Source of the DNA: Allosphingosinicella indica
GTDB lineage: Bacteria > Pseudomonadota > Alphaproteobacteria > Sphingomonadales > Sphingomonadaceae
Assembly: GCF_900177405.1 (NCBI RefSeq)
Contig: NZ_LT840185.1
Location: 921,501-985,500 of the forward strand
Reading direction: 5' to 3'
DNA: 64,000 bases
Below, in pieces: positions 27,016-35,607 of this stretch. Both the position numbers and the translations under genes were made by a program. Position 1 is the stretch's first letter. The number at the start of each line of letters is the position of its first letter. The notes beneath the pieces were generated by a model. It was not told the DNA's origin. It made no database searches and saw nothing but the letters and a program-made list of their open reading frames with translations.

Positions 27016-29004
27016 TCAGGCGGCGGTTAGAGCAGGCGCGGCCTTGCCCGCGTGCTGGTCGTCGAGCCACGCCTGGAACATGAGGACCGCCCACAACGCC
27101 TGCGACGATTCGCGTTCACCCGAAAGGTGCCGCCGCCAACGATCGGCGACTGGGGCCGGATCGAACAGGCCCTGAGCGGCCAAGCGGCGGGGATCGAGCA
27201 ATGCTTCTGCCCAGTCACGCAAGTCGCCTTTCAGCCAGGCGCCGATCGGCACCGAAAAGCCCGCCTTGGGCCGCTCGAACAACTCGCGCGGGGCGTGGCG
27301 GAAGAGGAGACGGCGGAGCACCTGCTTGCCCTCCCCGCCGGCGATCTTCATCGTCAGCGGTATGCGCGCTGCCACCTCGGCCACGCGATGATCCAGGAAC
27401 GGCGCTCGGGTTTCGAGGCTGACCGCCATGGACGCCCGATCGACCTTGCACATGATGTCGTCGGGCAAATAGGTCATCGCGTCGCAATACAGCGCCCAGA
27501 CCGCGTCCGGCATTGCGGCGTTACCCGGCAGACCGCCTGGACCGCCGTCCGCGCCAAGCACCGGTGTCCCTTCGACATGCCATTCGTCGAGGAAGGCGCC
27601 GTAAACGTGGCGGAACTCGCGCGCAGAACTCACCAGGCGCATGCCTTTGCGCAGCTTCGTGCCGATATCGGGCCGGCGCCAGCCGGGTACTGCGCCGGCG
27701 AGCGCGTCCCACGCCCGGGGTGATACCCGGGCCAAACCTCCGCCCACGCCCGCACGTAATGGCCGCGGAATGCGCCGTGCCACCGCCCATGCGCGCGGAA
27801 CCGTGACATGGCGGTTGTAGCCGCCGAACAGCTCGTCCCCGCCATCGCCGGACAGCGCGACGGTGACATGCTCGCGCGCGAAAGCGCTGACGATATGGGT
27901 GGGGATCTGCGACGGATCCGCAAAAGGCTCGTCATAGATCGCGGGCAGGCGGCGGATCCCGTCCTGCGCCTCGCGCACCGTCACGTAGCGCTCGTGATGC
28001 TCGGTGCCGAAATGGCGCGCCACCGCCTTGGCGTGACCGGCTTCGTCGAAGCCCTCTTCCTCGAAGCCGATCGTGAAGGTCTTCACCTGCCCCGGCCAGT
28101 GCTTCTGATAGAGCGCGACGACGGTCGAGGAATCGATCCCGCCCGACAGGAAAGCGCCGACGGGAACGTCGGCTACGGCCTGACCGGCTATTGCATCGGT
28201 CAGTGCCGCTTCTAACGCTGCATCGGCGTCGGCTTCGCTGCCGAACGGCGACGCGAGACCTTCCTCGACGACATCGCGATACGACCAGTAATTGCGCAGG
28301 TTCATCGCGCCTGCCTCGCCCGGGCCAGGTAGAGTGTCACGCGCAGCGATCGGCCGGCTCGCGTCGATCGAGAGAATGTGCCCGGGCAACAGCTTGAACA
28401 ACCGCTCGTGGATCGTGAAGGGGGCAGGGATGTAGGCGCGGGCGGCGAAAAGGCTCAACGCGCGCCTACTGATCGGGTTTTCGAAGCGCGGAAGCGTCCG
28501 GATCGCTTTTAGCTCGGACGCGAAAACGAAATCGCCGCCGACCCAGCCGAAATAGAGCGGCTTTTCGCCGAAGCGGTCACGCACGAGGTGGAGTTTTCGC
28601 TCGCGCTCGTCCCACAACGCGATCGCGAACATACCCACGGCCCGGCCAAGCGTTGCGTCCAGTCCCCACGCAGCGACGCATTCGACCAGGACTTCGGTGT
28701 CGCTGCGCCCGCGCCACGCACGCGGCCCAGTATCCGCTTCCAGCGCCTTACGTAGCTCGCCGTGATTGTAGATTTCGCCATTGTAGGCGAGGATGAAGCG
28801 CCCGTCCGCGCTCGCCATCGGCTGGCGGCCCGCCGGCGAAAGATCGACGATCGCAAGCCGGCGATGGGCCAGACCCACACGACCTTCCAGGCCGATCCAG
28901 CAGCTTTCGTCATCCGGCCCGCGATGCGCGATACTGCCGCTCATCCCAAGCAATGTCCCCCGATCGACCGGTGCGGCCGCGATCAGGCCCGCTATTCCGC
29001 ACAT
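27016..29004 (-). CDS. asnB: Asparagine synthase (glutamine-hydrolysing) family amidotransferase
   Basis: Cytosolic amidotransferase of 662 residues. The N-terminal class II glutaminase domain (1-about 215) starts with the nucleophile Cys2 ('MCGIAGL') and includes 'AHRGPDDES' and 'YNGEIYNHGELR'. The synthetase domain (about 240-640) has the ATP pyrophosphatase loop 'SGGIDSS' (287-293) and 'ALSGDGGDELFGGY'. AsnB makes asparagine from aspartate, glutamine and ATP, but copies inside surface polysaccharide loci often amidate uronic acids on the sugar chain. Given the uronic acid genes here, I favour sugar amidation while noting that ordinary asparagine synthesis is possible. It is divergent from wbpE across a 184-bp gap containing a strong hairpin. 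Confidence 0.92.
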   Translation of the reverse strand: MCGIAGLIAAAPVDRGTLLGMSGSIAHRGPDDESCWIGLEGRVGLAHRRLAIVDLSPAGRQPMASADGRFILAYNGEIYNHGELRKALEADTGPRAWRGRSDTEVLVECVAAWGLDATLGRAVGMFAIALWDERERKLHLVRDRFGEKPLYFGWVGGDFVFASELKAIRTLPRFENPISRRALSLFAARAYIPAPFTIHERLFKLLPGHILSIDASRPIAARDTLPGPGEAGAMNLRNYWSYRDVVEEGLASPFGSEADADAALEAALTDAIAGQAVADVPVGAFLSGGIDSSTVVALYQKHWPGQVKTFTIGFEEEGFDEAGHAKAVARHFGTEHHERYVTVREAQDGIRRLPAIYDEPFADPSQIPTHIVSAFAREHVTVALSGDGGDELFGGYNRHVTVPRAWAVARRIPRPLRAGVGGGLARVSPRAWDALAGAVPGWRRPDIGTKLRKGMRLVSSAREFRHVYGAFLDEWHVEGTPVLGADGGPGGLPGNAAMPDAVWALYCDAMTYLPDDIMCKVDRASMAVSLETRAPFLDHRVAEVAARIPLTMKIAGGEGKQVLRRLLFRHAPRELFERPKAGFSVPIGAWLKGDLRDWAEALLDPRRLAAQGLFDPAPVADRWRRHLSGERESSQALWAVLMFQAWLDDQHAGKAAPALTAA

Positions 29005-29041
29005 CCTACAATTTCCATGGCCTCAAGTCGTCGTGCTGTTA

Positions 29042-29073
29042 GCGGAGTGCTGGACAAGTGACCAGCACTCCGC
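29042..29073. promoter_or_regulatory. Perfect 12-bp inverted repeat between asnB and wbpE
   Basis: GCGGAGTGCTGG (29042-29053) and its exact complement CCAGCACTCCGC (29062-29073) flank an 8-base loop in the gap between two divergent genes. Neither side is followed by a T-run, so it is not a normal intrinsic terminator. It lies about 38 bases from the asnB start and about 115 from wbpE, which suits an operator or a 5' leader hairpin. No function is known. Confidence 0.6.
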
Positions 29074-29188
29074 GGCGCTATTTGCCTTGTAGAAGCGTCA
29101 TGCTAAGGCCCGCCGCGGCCACAAAAAGCCGGTCTATTCGGGAAATTTCCGCCCGAGATTCTCCATTTTCTGACCCGTTGAGGACGTC

Positions 29189-30361
29189 GTGATCCAGTTC
29201 ATCGATTTGAAGGCGCAATACGCGCGCATCCAGGACAAGGTCGAAGAGGCCACGCTCCGCACGCTGCGTAGCGGCCAGTTTATCATGGGCCCGGAGGTGA
29301 ACGACCTCGAAGCGCGCCTGTCTGCTTACGTCGGAACGAAGCACACGATCTCTTGCGCGTCCGGCACCGACGCCCTCGTCATGTCGCTGATGGCCAAGGG
29401 CGTCGGCCCCGGTGACGCCGTTTTCACCGTACCCTTCACCTTCATGGCGAGTGCGGAGGCGATCGCCACGGTAGGAGCCACGCCGATCTTCGTCGATGTC
29501 GATCCGCTGACCTTCAACATCGACGTTGCCGCGCTGACCCGGGCGGTCGAGGCGCTTGCGCAGGGCGATGACGCAGATCATCCGCTTCCGCGGCTCCCGG
29601 ACGGCGCGCTGGGCCAGCTCCGGCCGCGTGGCATCATCGCCGTCGATCTGTTCGGCCTTCCCGCTGATTATGAAGCGATCAACGCGCTGGCGGCGAAACA
29701 CGATCTCTTCGTTATCGAGGATGCGGCACAGAGCTTCGGCGGCCGCCGCGATAACGCGCGCGCCGGCGCCCTGGCGGAGATCGGCTGCACCTCCTTCTTT
29801 CCGGCCAAGCCGCTCGGCTGCTATGGCGATGGCGGCGCGATCTTCACCGATGATGACGGTCTTGCCGAACTGCTGCGCTCGATCCGCGTGCACGGGCAGG
29901 GTTCGGACAAGTATGAGAATGTCCGGCTCGGCATCACTGGCCGGCTCGATGCGATCCAGGCGTCGATCCTCAAGGTGAAGCTCGATATCTTCGACGACGA
30001 GCTCGACCAGCGGCAACGCGTGGCCGGTACCTACACGCGCGAGATCGAAGCGGCGGGGCTGGACCTCATCACGCCCGCCATCCCCGATCGTCAACTCAGC
30101 GCTTGGGCACAATATACCGTCAAGGCTAAGGATGCCGAGGCGCGGGCGGCCTGCCAGGCGAACCTCGCCGACAAGGGCATACCGACGATGATCTATTATC
30201 CGAAGCCCTTGCATCTGCAGGGTGCCTTTGCGCCGCTCGGCTATCGGTCGGGCGATTTCCCGGTATCGGAGCAACTCGGCGACCAGGTGTTCAGCCTGCC
30301 GATGCATCCCTATTTGCCGGACGAGCAGATCGTCGAGATCGTCGCGGCGATGAAGGGCTGA
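29189..30361 (+). CDS. wbpE: DegT/DnrJ/EryC1 aminotransferase, WbpE-like
   Basis: PLP-dependent sugar aminotransferase of 390 residues, the usual family length. It has 'SGQFIMGPEVNDLEARLSAY' near the start, the PLP-phosphate motif 'SCASGTDALVMSLM', 'IEDAAQSFG' and the catalytic lysine in 'FFPAKPLGCYGDGG' (about residue 213). The neighbours (acetyltransferases, Gfo/Idh dehydrogenases, UDP-GlcNAc dehydrogenase) indicate transfer of an amino group from glutamate to C3 of a UDP-3-keto-N-acetylglucosamine or -glucuronate. It is the only aminotransferase in the window, so it probably serves both dehydrogenases. Start GTG at 29189 with TTGAGGA upstream. It leads an operon with the next three genes, with only 4 bp to the acetyltransferase gene. 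Confidence 0.9.
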   Translation: MIQFIDLKAQYARIQDKVEEATLRTLRSGQFIMGPEVNDLEARLSAYVGTKHTISCASGTDALVMSLMAKGVGPGDAVFTVPFTFMASAEAIATVGATPIFVDVDPLTFNIDVAALTRAVEALAQGDDADHPLPRLPDGALGQLRPRGIIAVDLFGLPADYEAINALAAKHDLFVIEDAAQSFGGRRDNARAGALAEIGCTSFFPAKPLGCYGDGGAIFTDDDGLAELLRSIRVHGQGSDKYENVRLGITGRLDAIQASILKVKLDIFDDELDQRQRVAGTYTREIEAAGLDLITPAIPDRQLSAWAQYTVKAKDAEARAACQANLADKGIPTMIYYPKPLHLQGAFAPLGYRSGDFPVSEQLGDQVFSLPMHPYLPDEQIVEIVAAMKG

Positions 30362-30365
30362 GCGC

Positions 30366-30866
30366 GTGGCGGAACCCTTCATCCATCCTACCGCCAGCGT
30401 CGATTCGCGTGCCGAGATCGGCGCGGGGACGAAGATATGGATCAACGTTCAGGTGCGCGAAGGCGTGCGGATCGGCCGTGACTGCATTCTCTCCAAAGAC
30501 GTTTATGTCGATCATGGTGTGACGATCGGCGATCGCTGCAAGGTCCAGAATTCGGTGTCGATCTATAATGGCGTGACGATGGAGGACGAGGTGTTCGTGG
30601 GGCCGAATGCCTGCTTCACCAACGACAAGGTGCCGCGCGCGAACAATCCCGAATGGACGGTCACGCCGACCGTCGTCCGGCGCGGCGCGTCGATCGGCGC
30701 GAACGCAACGTTGGTCTGCGGAATCGAGGTGGGTGAATATGCGATGATCGCGGCGGGATCGGTCGTAACGCGCGATGTCGCCCCGTTCGCGCTCGTGATG
30801 GGCAACCCGGCCCGCCAGGTCGGGGAGGTCGACGAGGCCGGCAATCGCGTGGAGAACCGGGCATGA
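30366..30866 (+). CDS. Left-handed beta-helix sugar N-acetyltransferase (WbpD-like, copy 1)
   Basis: Hexapeptide-repeat acyltransferase of 166 residues. The repeats run from 'IHPTASVDSRAEIGAGTKIW' to the C-terminus with 'NSVSIYNGVTMEDEVFVGPN', 'CFTNDKVPRA', and the closing 'VVTRDVAPFALVMGNPARQV'. It resembles enzymes that acetylate the 3-amino group of UDP-2,3-diamino sugars using acetyl-CoA. It is clearly related to the protein at 43227-43817 but is shorter and less like classic WbpD. Start GTG at 30366. Its stop overlaps the start of the following dehydrogenase gene by four bases. It would act after the WbpE-like aminotransferase encoded just upstream. Confidence 0.85.
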   Translation: MAEPFIHPTASVDSRAEIGAGTKIWINVQVREGVRIGRDCILSKDVYVDHGVTIGDRCKVQNSVSIYNGVTMEDEVFVGPNACFTNDKVPRANNPEWTVTPTVVRRGASIGANATLVCGIEVGEYAMIAAGSVVTRDVAPFALVMGNPARQVGEVDEAGNRVENRA

Positions 30867-31831
30867 GCACTCGATCCCCCATCCGGGTCGGGCTGATCGG
30901 CTTGGGGCGCATGGGGCAGAACCACATGCGCGTGCTGTCGCTTCTCGGCGATGCAGACCTGCGCTTCGTGTTCGACAAGGACAGCGATTCCGCCAGACGT
31001 CATGTCGGCGATCGCGACATTGTTGTGGCTGACGACCTCGAAACCGCACTGGCGGATGTGGATGCGGTGGTCATCGCCAGCCCGACGACGACGCACGACG
31101 AGTATATCCGTGCCGCCGCCGCGCATGTCTCGAACATATTCGTCGAAAAGCCGATCACCGACCGGCTGGAGAGCTCGGTGGCGGTGCGCGACTACGCCGC
31201 GACGAACAGCCTCAACCTCCAGGTCGGCTTCATCGAGCGGTTCAACCCCGCAGTCGTTCAGATGAAGGAGTTGCTCGACCGGTCGCAGAAGGTGGTCAGC
31301 GTCGATTTCGTGCGCACCAACAAGATCAGCGCACGCATCACCGACGTGGACGTTGTCACCGACCTCATGATCCACGACATCGATCTCGCGCTGCACTTGA
31401 ACGGCCCCACCACGGCCATATCCGCGCATGGGGTCGCCGAGGGTCCGATGATCGACTATGCCGCGGCGCTGCTGACGCACGAAAACGGCCGCTTCTCGCG
31501 CATCCAGGCGAGCCGCATCACCGACAAGAAAATCCGCAGCATCCAGGCTACCTGCAAGGACATGTTCGTAGACTGCGAGCTGCTCCGTAAAGAGATCACC
31601 ATCAGCCGCCAGTCCGAGGTCGAGCAACGGCCCGGCGAGCCTTACCGGATCAGTGCGATCGAAGAGAAGATCGAGGTCCAGCCGCGCGAGGCCCTTCAGC
31701 TTGAGCTGCAAGCATTCCTCGCCTCCTGCCGGGGCGAGACGGCGGCTGGAAATCCCGGTGCGCACGAGGCGGTCGAGGCGATGGTCGTCTGCGAGGAAGT
31801 TCTGACGGCCATACTCGGCGCCAAGCGATAA
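30863..31831 (+). CDS. Gfo/Idh/MocA family NAD-dependent sugar dehydrogenase (GnnA-like candidate)
   Basis: Cytosolic oxidoreductase of 322 residues. The Rossmann domain opens with 'VGLIGLGRMGQNHMRVL' (about 8-24), the substrate-proximal 'VEKPITD' lysine motif lies near residue 95, and the C-terminal alpha/beta domain follows with 'DLMIHDIDLALHL'. It is not the WbpB type (which is encoded at 43814-44797). Because it is coupled to an aminotransferase and an N-acetyltransferase, it is likely to oxidise C3 of a UDP-N-acetylhexosamine, as GnnA does before GnnB in 2,3-diamino sugar synthesis. This assignment is by context. Start ATG overlaps the upstream stop (ATGA). Confidence 0.85.
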   Translation: MSTRSPIRVGLIGLGRMGQNHMRVLSLLGDADLRFVFDKDSDSARRHVGDRDIVVADDLETALADVDAVVIASPTTTHDEYIRAAAAHVSNIFVEKPITDRLESSVAVRDYAATNSLNLQVGFIERFNPAVVQMKELLDRSQKVVSVDFVRTNKISARITDVDVVTDLMIHDIDLALHLNGPTTAISAHGVAEGPMIDYAAALLTHENGRFSRIQASRITDKKIRSIQATCKDMFVDCELLRKEITISRQSEVEQRPGEPYRISAIEEKIEVQPREALQLELQAFLASCRGETAAGNPGAHEAVEAMVVCEEVLTAILGAKR

Positions 31832-31853
31832 TTGGGAGCGCCTGCCGAGCGCC

Positions 31854-32990
31854 ATGAAGATCACCCATATCATTCCGGCGCTGACGAAGGGCGGTGCCGA
31901 GCGCGTCCTGATCGATCTTGCGAACGAGGCAGCGGCGCGCGGGCATGAAGTGACGGTCGTTGCCGCCTGTCCGGTGGACCCCGCCGAAGGCCAGGCGATG
32001 CTCCACAAGGACGTCCGGCTGGAGTTTATCGCAACGCGCCGCTCGCGCTTCCGGCGTTATGGGCTTTTGCCAGCATGGGTTGCGCGGCACTGGCATTTTC
32101 TGCGTGAGCAGGATGTCGTCCATTGCCACCTGACGCTGGGCGCGCTGGTCGGAACGGCAATCCGCATCTTGCGGCGGCTGCATGGCGGGACAAAACCCCG
32201 GGTCGTTGAAACCTTTCATGGCGTCGGCATGCCGATCAAGCCGTGGCAGCTCCGGTTGGCCACCGCGCTCGCGAGCCAGCGCGACGGTTTTGCCCTGATG
32301 GCGGAGGACGCGCATTGGACGCGGTTCGCCACGCGTCACCCCGCGCTTCCCCTTGCTATCATCCCGAACGGGATCGCCATCGGCACAGCGATGCCCAGCG
32401 ACGAAGACGTCGCTACTTATCGCAAGGAGGTGGGCATTCCCCGCGATGCCCGCGCGGTCGTTGGCACGGTCGGCCGGATGCTTGCGGAGCGCAAGCCGCT
32501 TGCGATCATAGAGGCCTTCGCCGAGATCGCGAAGCGTTGCGGAGACGGCGTCCACTTTCTCATGGGTGGGAGCGGGCCGATGCTGGCGGAGGTCCGCGCC
32601 GCGGGTGACGAGGCGGGGCTGGGCCATCGATTGCATCTTCCGGGCCTCGTGATCGAGCCGCGTATCGCGATGCGGCTGATGGACCTCTACGTCAGCATCA
32701 ACGTCGGCCCTATTACCGGCATCGCCGGCCTGGAAGCCGCAGCCACGCACGTTCCGCTCATCGCGCTTCAAACCTTGCCGCACCACCGGCTCTCCGATCG
32801 CGACTGGATTTGGTCGGACGCGAGCCCGAAGCGCGTCGGCGAAGAAGCCGCGCAGTTGCTGTCCGATCCGGGCGCGCGGGCGGCGCTGGCCGAACGGCAG
32901 CACGCATATGTTCTTTCGAACCACAGTGCTGCCAGCATGGCTTCCGCTTACGAGGCGCTCTACGTCCGCGCCGGCGCTCAGGCCGGCTAG
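31854..32990 (+). CDS. Glycosyltransferase family 4 protein
   Basis: Cytosolic or membrane-associated GT-B glycosyltransferase of 378 residues. The N-terminal fold begins 'MKITHIIPALTKGGAERVLI' with the acceptor-side 'GGAE' turn, and the C-terminal GT4 donor domain has 'VGTVGRMLAERKPLAIIEAF' and 'FLMGGSGPML'. The usual EX7E region is atypical: the segment around 'GPITGIAGLEAAATHVPLIA' keeps the second glutamate (GLEAA), but the first position is not the usual glutamate. It is the fourth gene of the wbpE operon, 22 bp after the dehydrogenase, and shares its terminal CTAG with the RTX gene on the other strand. Donor and acceptor are unknown; it should add one residue of the repeat unit. Confidence 0.85.
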   Translation: MKITHIIPALTKGGAERVLIDLANEAAARGHEVTVVAACPVDPAEGQAMLHKDVRLEFIATRRSRFRRYGLLPAWVARHWHFLREQDVVHCHLTLGALVGTAIRILRRLHGGTKPRVVETFHGVGMPIKPWQLRLATALASQRDGFALMAEDAHWTRFATRHPALPLAIIPNGIAIGTAMPSDEDVATYRKEVGIPRDARAVVGTVGRMLAERKPLAIIEAFAEIAKRCGDGVHFLMGGSGPMLAEVRAAGDEAGLGHRLHLPGLVIEPRIAMRLMDLYVSINVGPITGIAGLEAAATHVPLIALQTLPHHRLSDRDWIWSDASPKRVGEEAAQLLSDPGARAALAERQHAYVLSNHSAASMASAYEALYVRAGAQAG

Positions 32991-35455
32991 ATGATCATGA
33001 AATCGGCGGCCGATAGATTGAGCCCGGGGTTCAGCGTAGCGAATTGCACCGCCGCACCCGCGCCGTTTCCGTCCGCATCGTAGAACAAAGCCCCGGTCGA
33101 GCGGTCGAAAATGATCCGATCGTTGCTGTCCATGGCCGCCGCGCCGGTTACGAAAGCCCCCGGCTCAAGCGCGCCCACGGCCAGGTTCGAAAAGATACTC
33201 CTGACGAGCAGGAACTTGTCGATGCCCGGTTCGAAATCGGGCAGCAGATCGATATTGTCCGGTCCGAGCGCAGTGCTGAACACGAAACTGTCGGCCCCAC
33301 CCAAACCGCGCAACGTGTCGCTGCCCGCGCCGCCGTCGATCCGGTTGTTGCCGGCATTGCCGATGATGGCGTTGTTGAGATTGTTTCCCGCAAGGTTGAT
33401 CGCGTCCCTCGCATACGGGTTGATCGTCGCAAGCAGTTCGATCGACCAGTCTGCGCCGAGGGTGAAGGATTCCGCGGCGTAGACCGAATCGAACCCTTCA
33501 CCGGCGCGCTCGATGATACGATCGCCCTGCGTGACGAAATAGCTGTCGTCCCCGCGGCCGCCCTCCATGATGTCGTTACCTGCGCCACCATCGAGGAGAT
33601 CGTCCCCGTCCAGGCCGACCAGACTGTCATTGCCGTCACCGCCATAAAGCTGGTTCGCGCCGGAATTGCCGATCAGCTTGTTGTTAAGTTCGTTGCCGAC
33701 GAGCTTCAGCGGATCGGTAAGCCGCCAGTCGATCGTTCCGACCACTTCGACATGCGAACCGCGCTCGAGCGTGAAATTGACGCTCGTATAGACCGTATCG
33801 AAGCCTTCGTTTGCCGCCTCGCGGACCACATCGAAGGGATTGTCGACATAGTAGCTGTCGTTGCCCGCCCCGCCGATCATCAGGTCGCGCCCAGGCCCCC
33901 CATCGAGGATATCGTCACCGTCCATCCCCATCAGCGTATCATCGCCGGCGCTACCGTAGAGCTGGTTGGCGCCGCTGTTGCCGATCAGCCTGTTGTTAAG
34001 CTCGTTGCCGGTGAGCTGAAGCGGATCAGTCAGCCGCCAGTCGACCGTGCCGAGCACCTCGATGTGCGAACCGGGGACAAGCGCAAAATTGGTGCCGGTA
34101 TAAACGATGTCGAAGCCTTCGTTCGCGGCCTCGAACGTCACGTCGAACGGATCATCGACATAATAGCGATCGTCTCCCAAGCCGCCCTGCATGACGTCCC
34201 GGCCGCGGCCGCCGACGAGGATGTCATTGCCCGCGAGGCCGACGAGAACGTCGTTACCGGCACCTCCGGTGAGGCGATCGTCTGTATCCTTGCCGAGGAC
34301 GAAATCGGCGAGAGTCCAGCTGCCCGCGTTGCGCGGCGGACCGTAATAGCCGTTGGCAACCAACTGTGTCGCCGCGTCGACCCTGGGCGAGCCCGAAACG
34401 GGGTACATCAACCCCTGCGGCCCCCAGGCCTCAATCCTGCCGCCCTGCCAGGTGATCCCATCGCCGAACACGTTCACGCCGTAGGCAGCGGCGAGCGAGG
34501 TCGGCTTCGAGATACCGGTCGAGTAGGTGTCGACGATCAGAATTTCGCAGATCGATCCATCCGACGAATAGCCGAATTCGGCTCCGATCACGGCGCCTTG
34601 GAAGTAGGAATTGCGGAAAGTACCGCTGATCCCACCGATGCGAGCGCCGGCGTTCGATGCCGAAATGAACGACGAATTGGTGATCTCCAGGCCGATCACG
34701 GGGTTGAAGCCGTCTGACGTGATAGCCGGCGATGTCCCGACTTCGACCCGGCTGTCGATGATCGAAATGTTCTCCAGAGGCGCGATGGTCGTAACCAGCC
34801 CGAACCCACCTTTGGCGCCGATCGCCGTCGCGCCGACATAGGTTATGTTCTTGGAGCCGGACAGCGGGTGGAAGCTGTATTCCGTATTGATATCCCCGTC
34901 GCCGTCGCGGACGTGGACGTTGGTCAGGGTGATGCCATCACAGAACATCTGCTCGAAGCCGACGTTGGAGTTGAAGCTCCAGCAATCATTGTAGGTGCCG
35001 CTCGCGTAGATCGGGCTCGGATCGCCTCTAACAAACGCGTTGAGATCTCCTTGCGCGAAATGGCCATAGCCGGTCGCATTATACGTGTTGACGCTGCTGA
35101 TGGTGAAACCGGTTGCCTGATCCATATAGCAGCCGTTGAGTCGTGCGCCGTCCACCAGCAATTTGCTCGCGTCTATGCTGAGATCCGAAACGGTGACGCC
35201 CACCGCGCCCGTCTCGGACGCGACGACACCGAATGAGCCAGCGTCGCGCACGAAATCCGGAAGGGCACGGATCATCGTACCGTCTGCACCCTGCCCCATC
35301 AAAGTGGTGCCTGACGGCACGAAAATCGACGCGCTGGCATAAAAGGTGCCTGCGCCCAATACCACCGTAGTCACGTTTGGATCGGCCAAAGCGGCATTGA
35401 TCCGAGCGCTATCATCGCCTCCCGACATGCTGGCCTGGATGACTACAGTCGTCAT
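32987..35455 (-). CDS. Secreted beta-helix protein with RTX calcium-binding repeats
   Basis: Protein of 822 residues without an N-terminal signal. Residues 1-about 390 form a pectate-lyase-like right-handed beta-helix ('INAALADPNVTTVVLGAGTF', 'LENISIIDSRVEVG'). Residues about 395-740 carry RTX nonapeptides ('GGAGNDVLVGLAGNDIL') arranged in three 104-residue units. The end 'LNLSAADFMII' is a typical C-terminal type I secretion signal. The order beta-helix then RTX is that of secreted mannuronan C5-epimerases (AlgE) and some polysaccharide lyases. A 'YSFHP' segment at 193-197 is placed like the AlgE 'YGFDPH' catalytic motif but lacks its Asp, so enzyme type is uncertain. No type I exporter genes are in the window. 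A good AGGAGA precedes the ATG. Confidence 0.88.
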   Translation of the reverse strand: MTTVVIQASMSGGDDSARINAALADPNVTTVVLGAGTFYASASIFVPSGTTLMGQGADGTMIRALPDFVRDAGSFGVVASETGAVGVTVSDLSIDASKLLVDGARLNGCYMDQATGFTISSVNTYNATGYGHFAQGDLNAFVRGDPSPIYASGTYNDCWSFNSNVGFEQMFCDGITLTNVHVRDGDGDINTEYSFHPLSGSKNITYVGATAIGAKGGFGLVTTIAPLENISIIDSRVEVGTSPAITSDGFNPVIGLEITNSSFISASNAGARIGGISGTFRNSYFQGAVIGAEFGYSSDGSICEILIVDTYSTGISKPTSLAAAYGVNVFGDGITWQGGRIEAWGPQGLMYPVSGSPRVDAATQLVANGYYGPPRNAGSWTLADFVLGKDTDDRLTGGAGNDVLVGLAGNDILVGGRGRDVMQGGLGDDRYYVDDPFDVTFEAANEGFDIVYTGTNFALVPGSHIEVLGTVDWRLTDPLQLTGNELNNRLIGNSGANQLYGSAGDDTLMGMDGDDILDGGPGRDLMIGGAGNDSYYVDNPFDVVREAANEGFDTVYTSVNFTLERGSHVEVVGTIDWRLTDPLKLVGNELNNKLIGNSGANQLYGGDGNDSLVGLDGDDLLDGGAGNDIMEGGRGDDSYFVTQGDRIIERAGEGFDSVYAAESFTLGADWSIELLATINPYARDAINLAGNNLNNAIIGNAGNNRIDGGAGSDTLRGLGGADSFVFSTALGPDNIDLLPDFEPGIDKFLLVRSIFSNLAVGALEPGAFVTGAAAMDSNDRIIFDRSTGALFYDADGNGAGAAVQFATLNPGLNLSAADFMII
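33545..34168 (-). repeat. Tandem 104-codon repeat units in the RTX protein
   Basis: Two 312-bp units (residues 430-533 and 534-637) are clearly alike, each starting at a 'YYVDDPFDV' or 'YYVDNPFDV' strand and including 'DWRLTDPL', 'GNELNN' and 'IGNSGANQLYG'. A third, more diverged unit follows from residue 638 ('YFVTQGDR', 'LAGNNLNN'). The spacing of the tyrosines (431, 535, 639) is exactly 104. The close match of the first two points to recent duplication or gene conversion. Confidence 0.85.
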
Positions 35456-35607
35456 AACGCATCTCCTGTGCGCGCCGGCGTCACGCCGCTCTGCGCTTCA
35501 AATCAACTACGAGTTTAGTCTGGCTAAAACTCGGCTTGCCCGGGTGTCGGAGCGGGCGGCATTAAGATGCGGCCTCTGGCATGCTTAAAGAAACTTTTCC
35601 GCGGAGG

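Noticed and set aside
30863-31831. Second wbpB gene
   Set aside because: It lacks the '[11 protein letters not shown]' signature seen at 43814-44797 and has a different Rossmann start, so only the general Gfo/Idh family can be stated.
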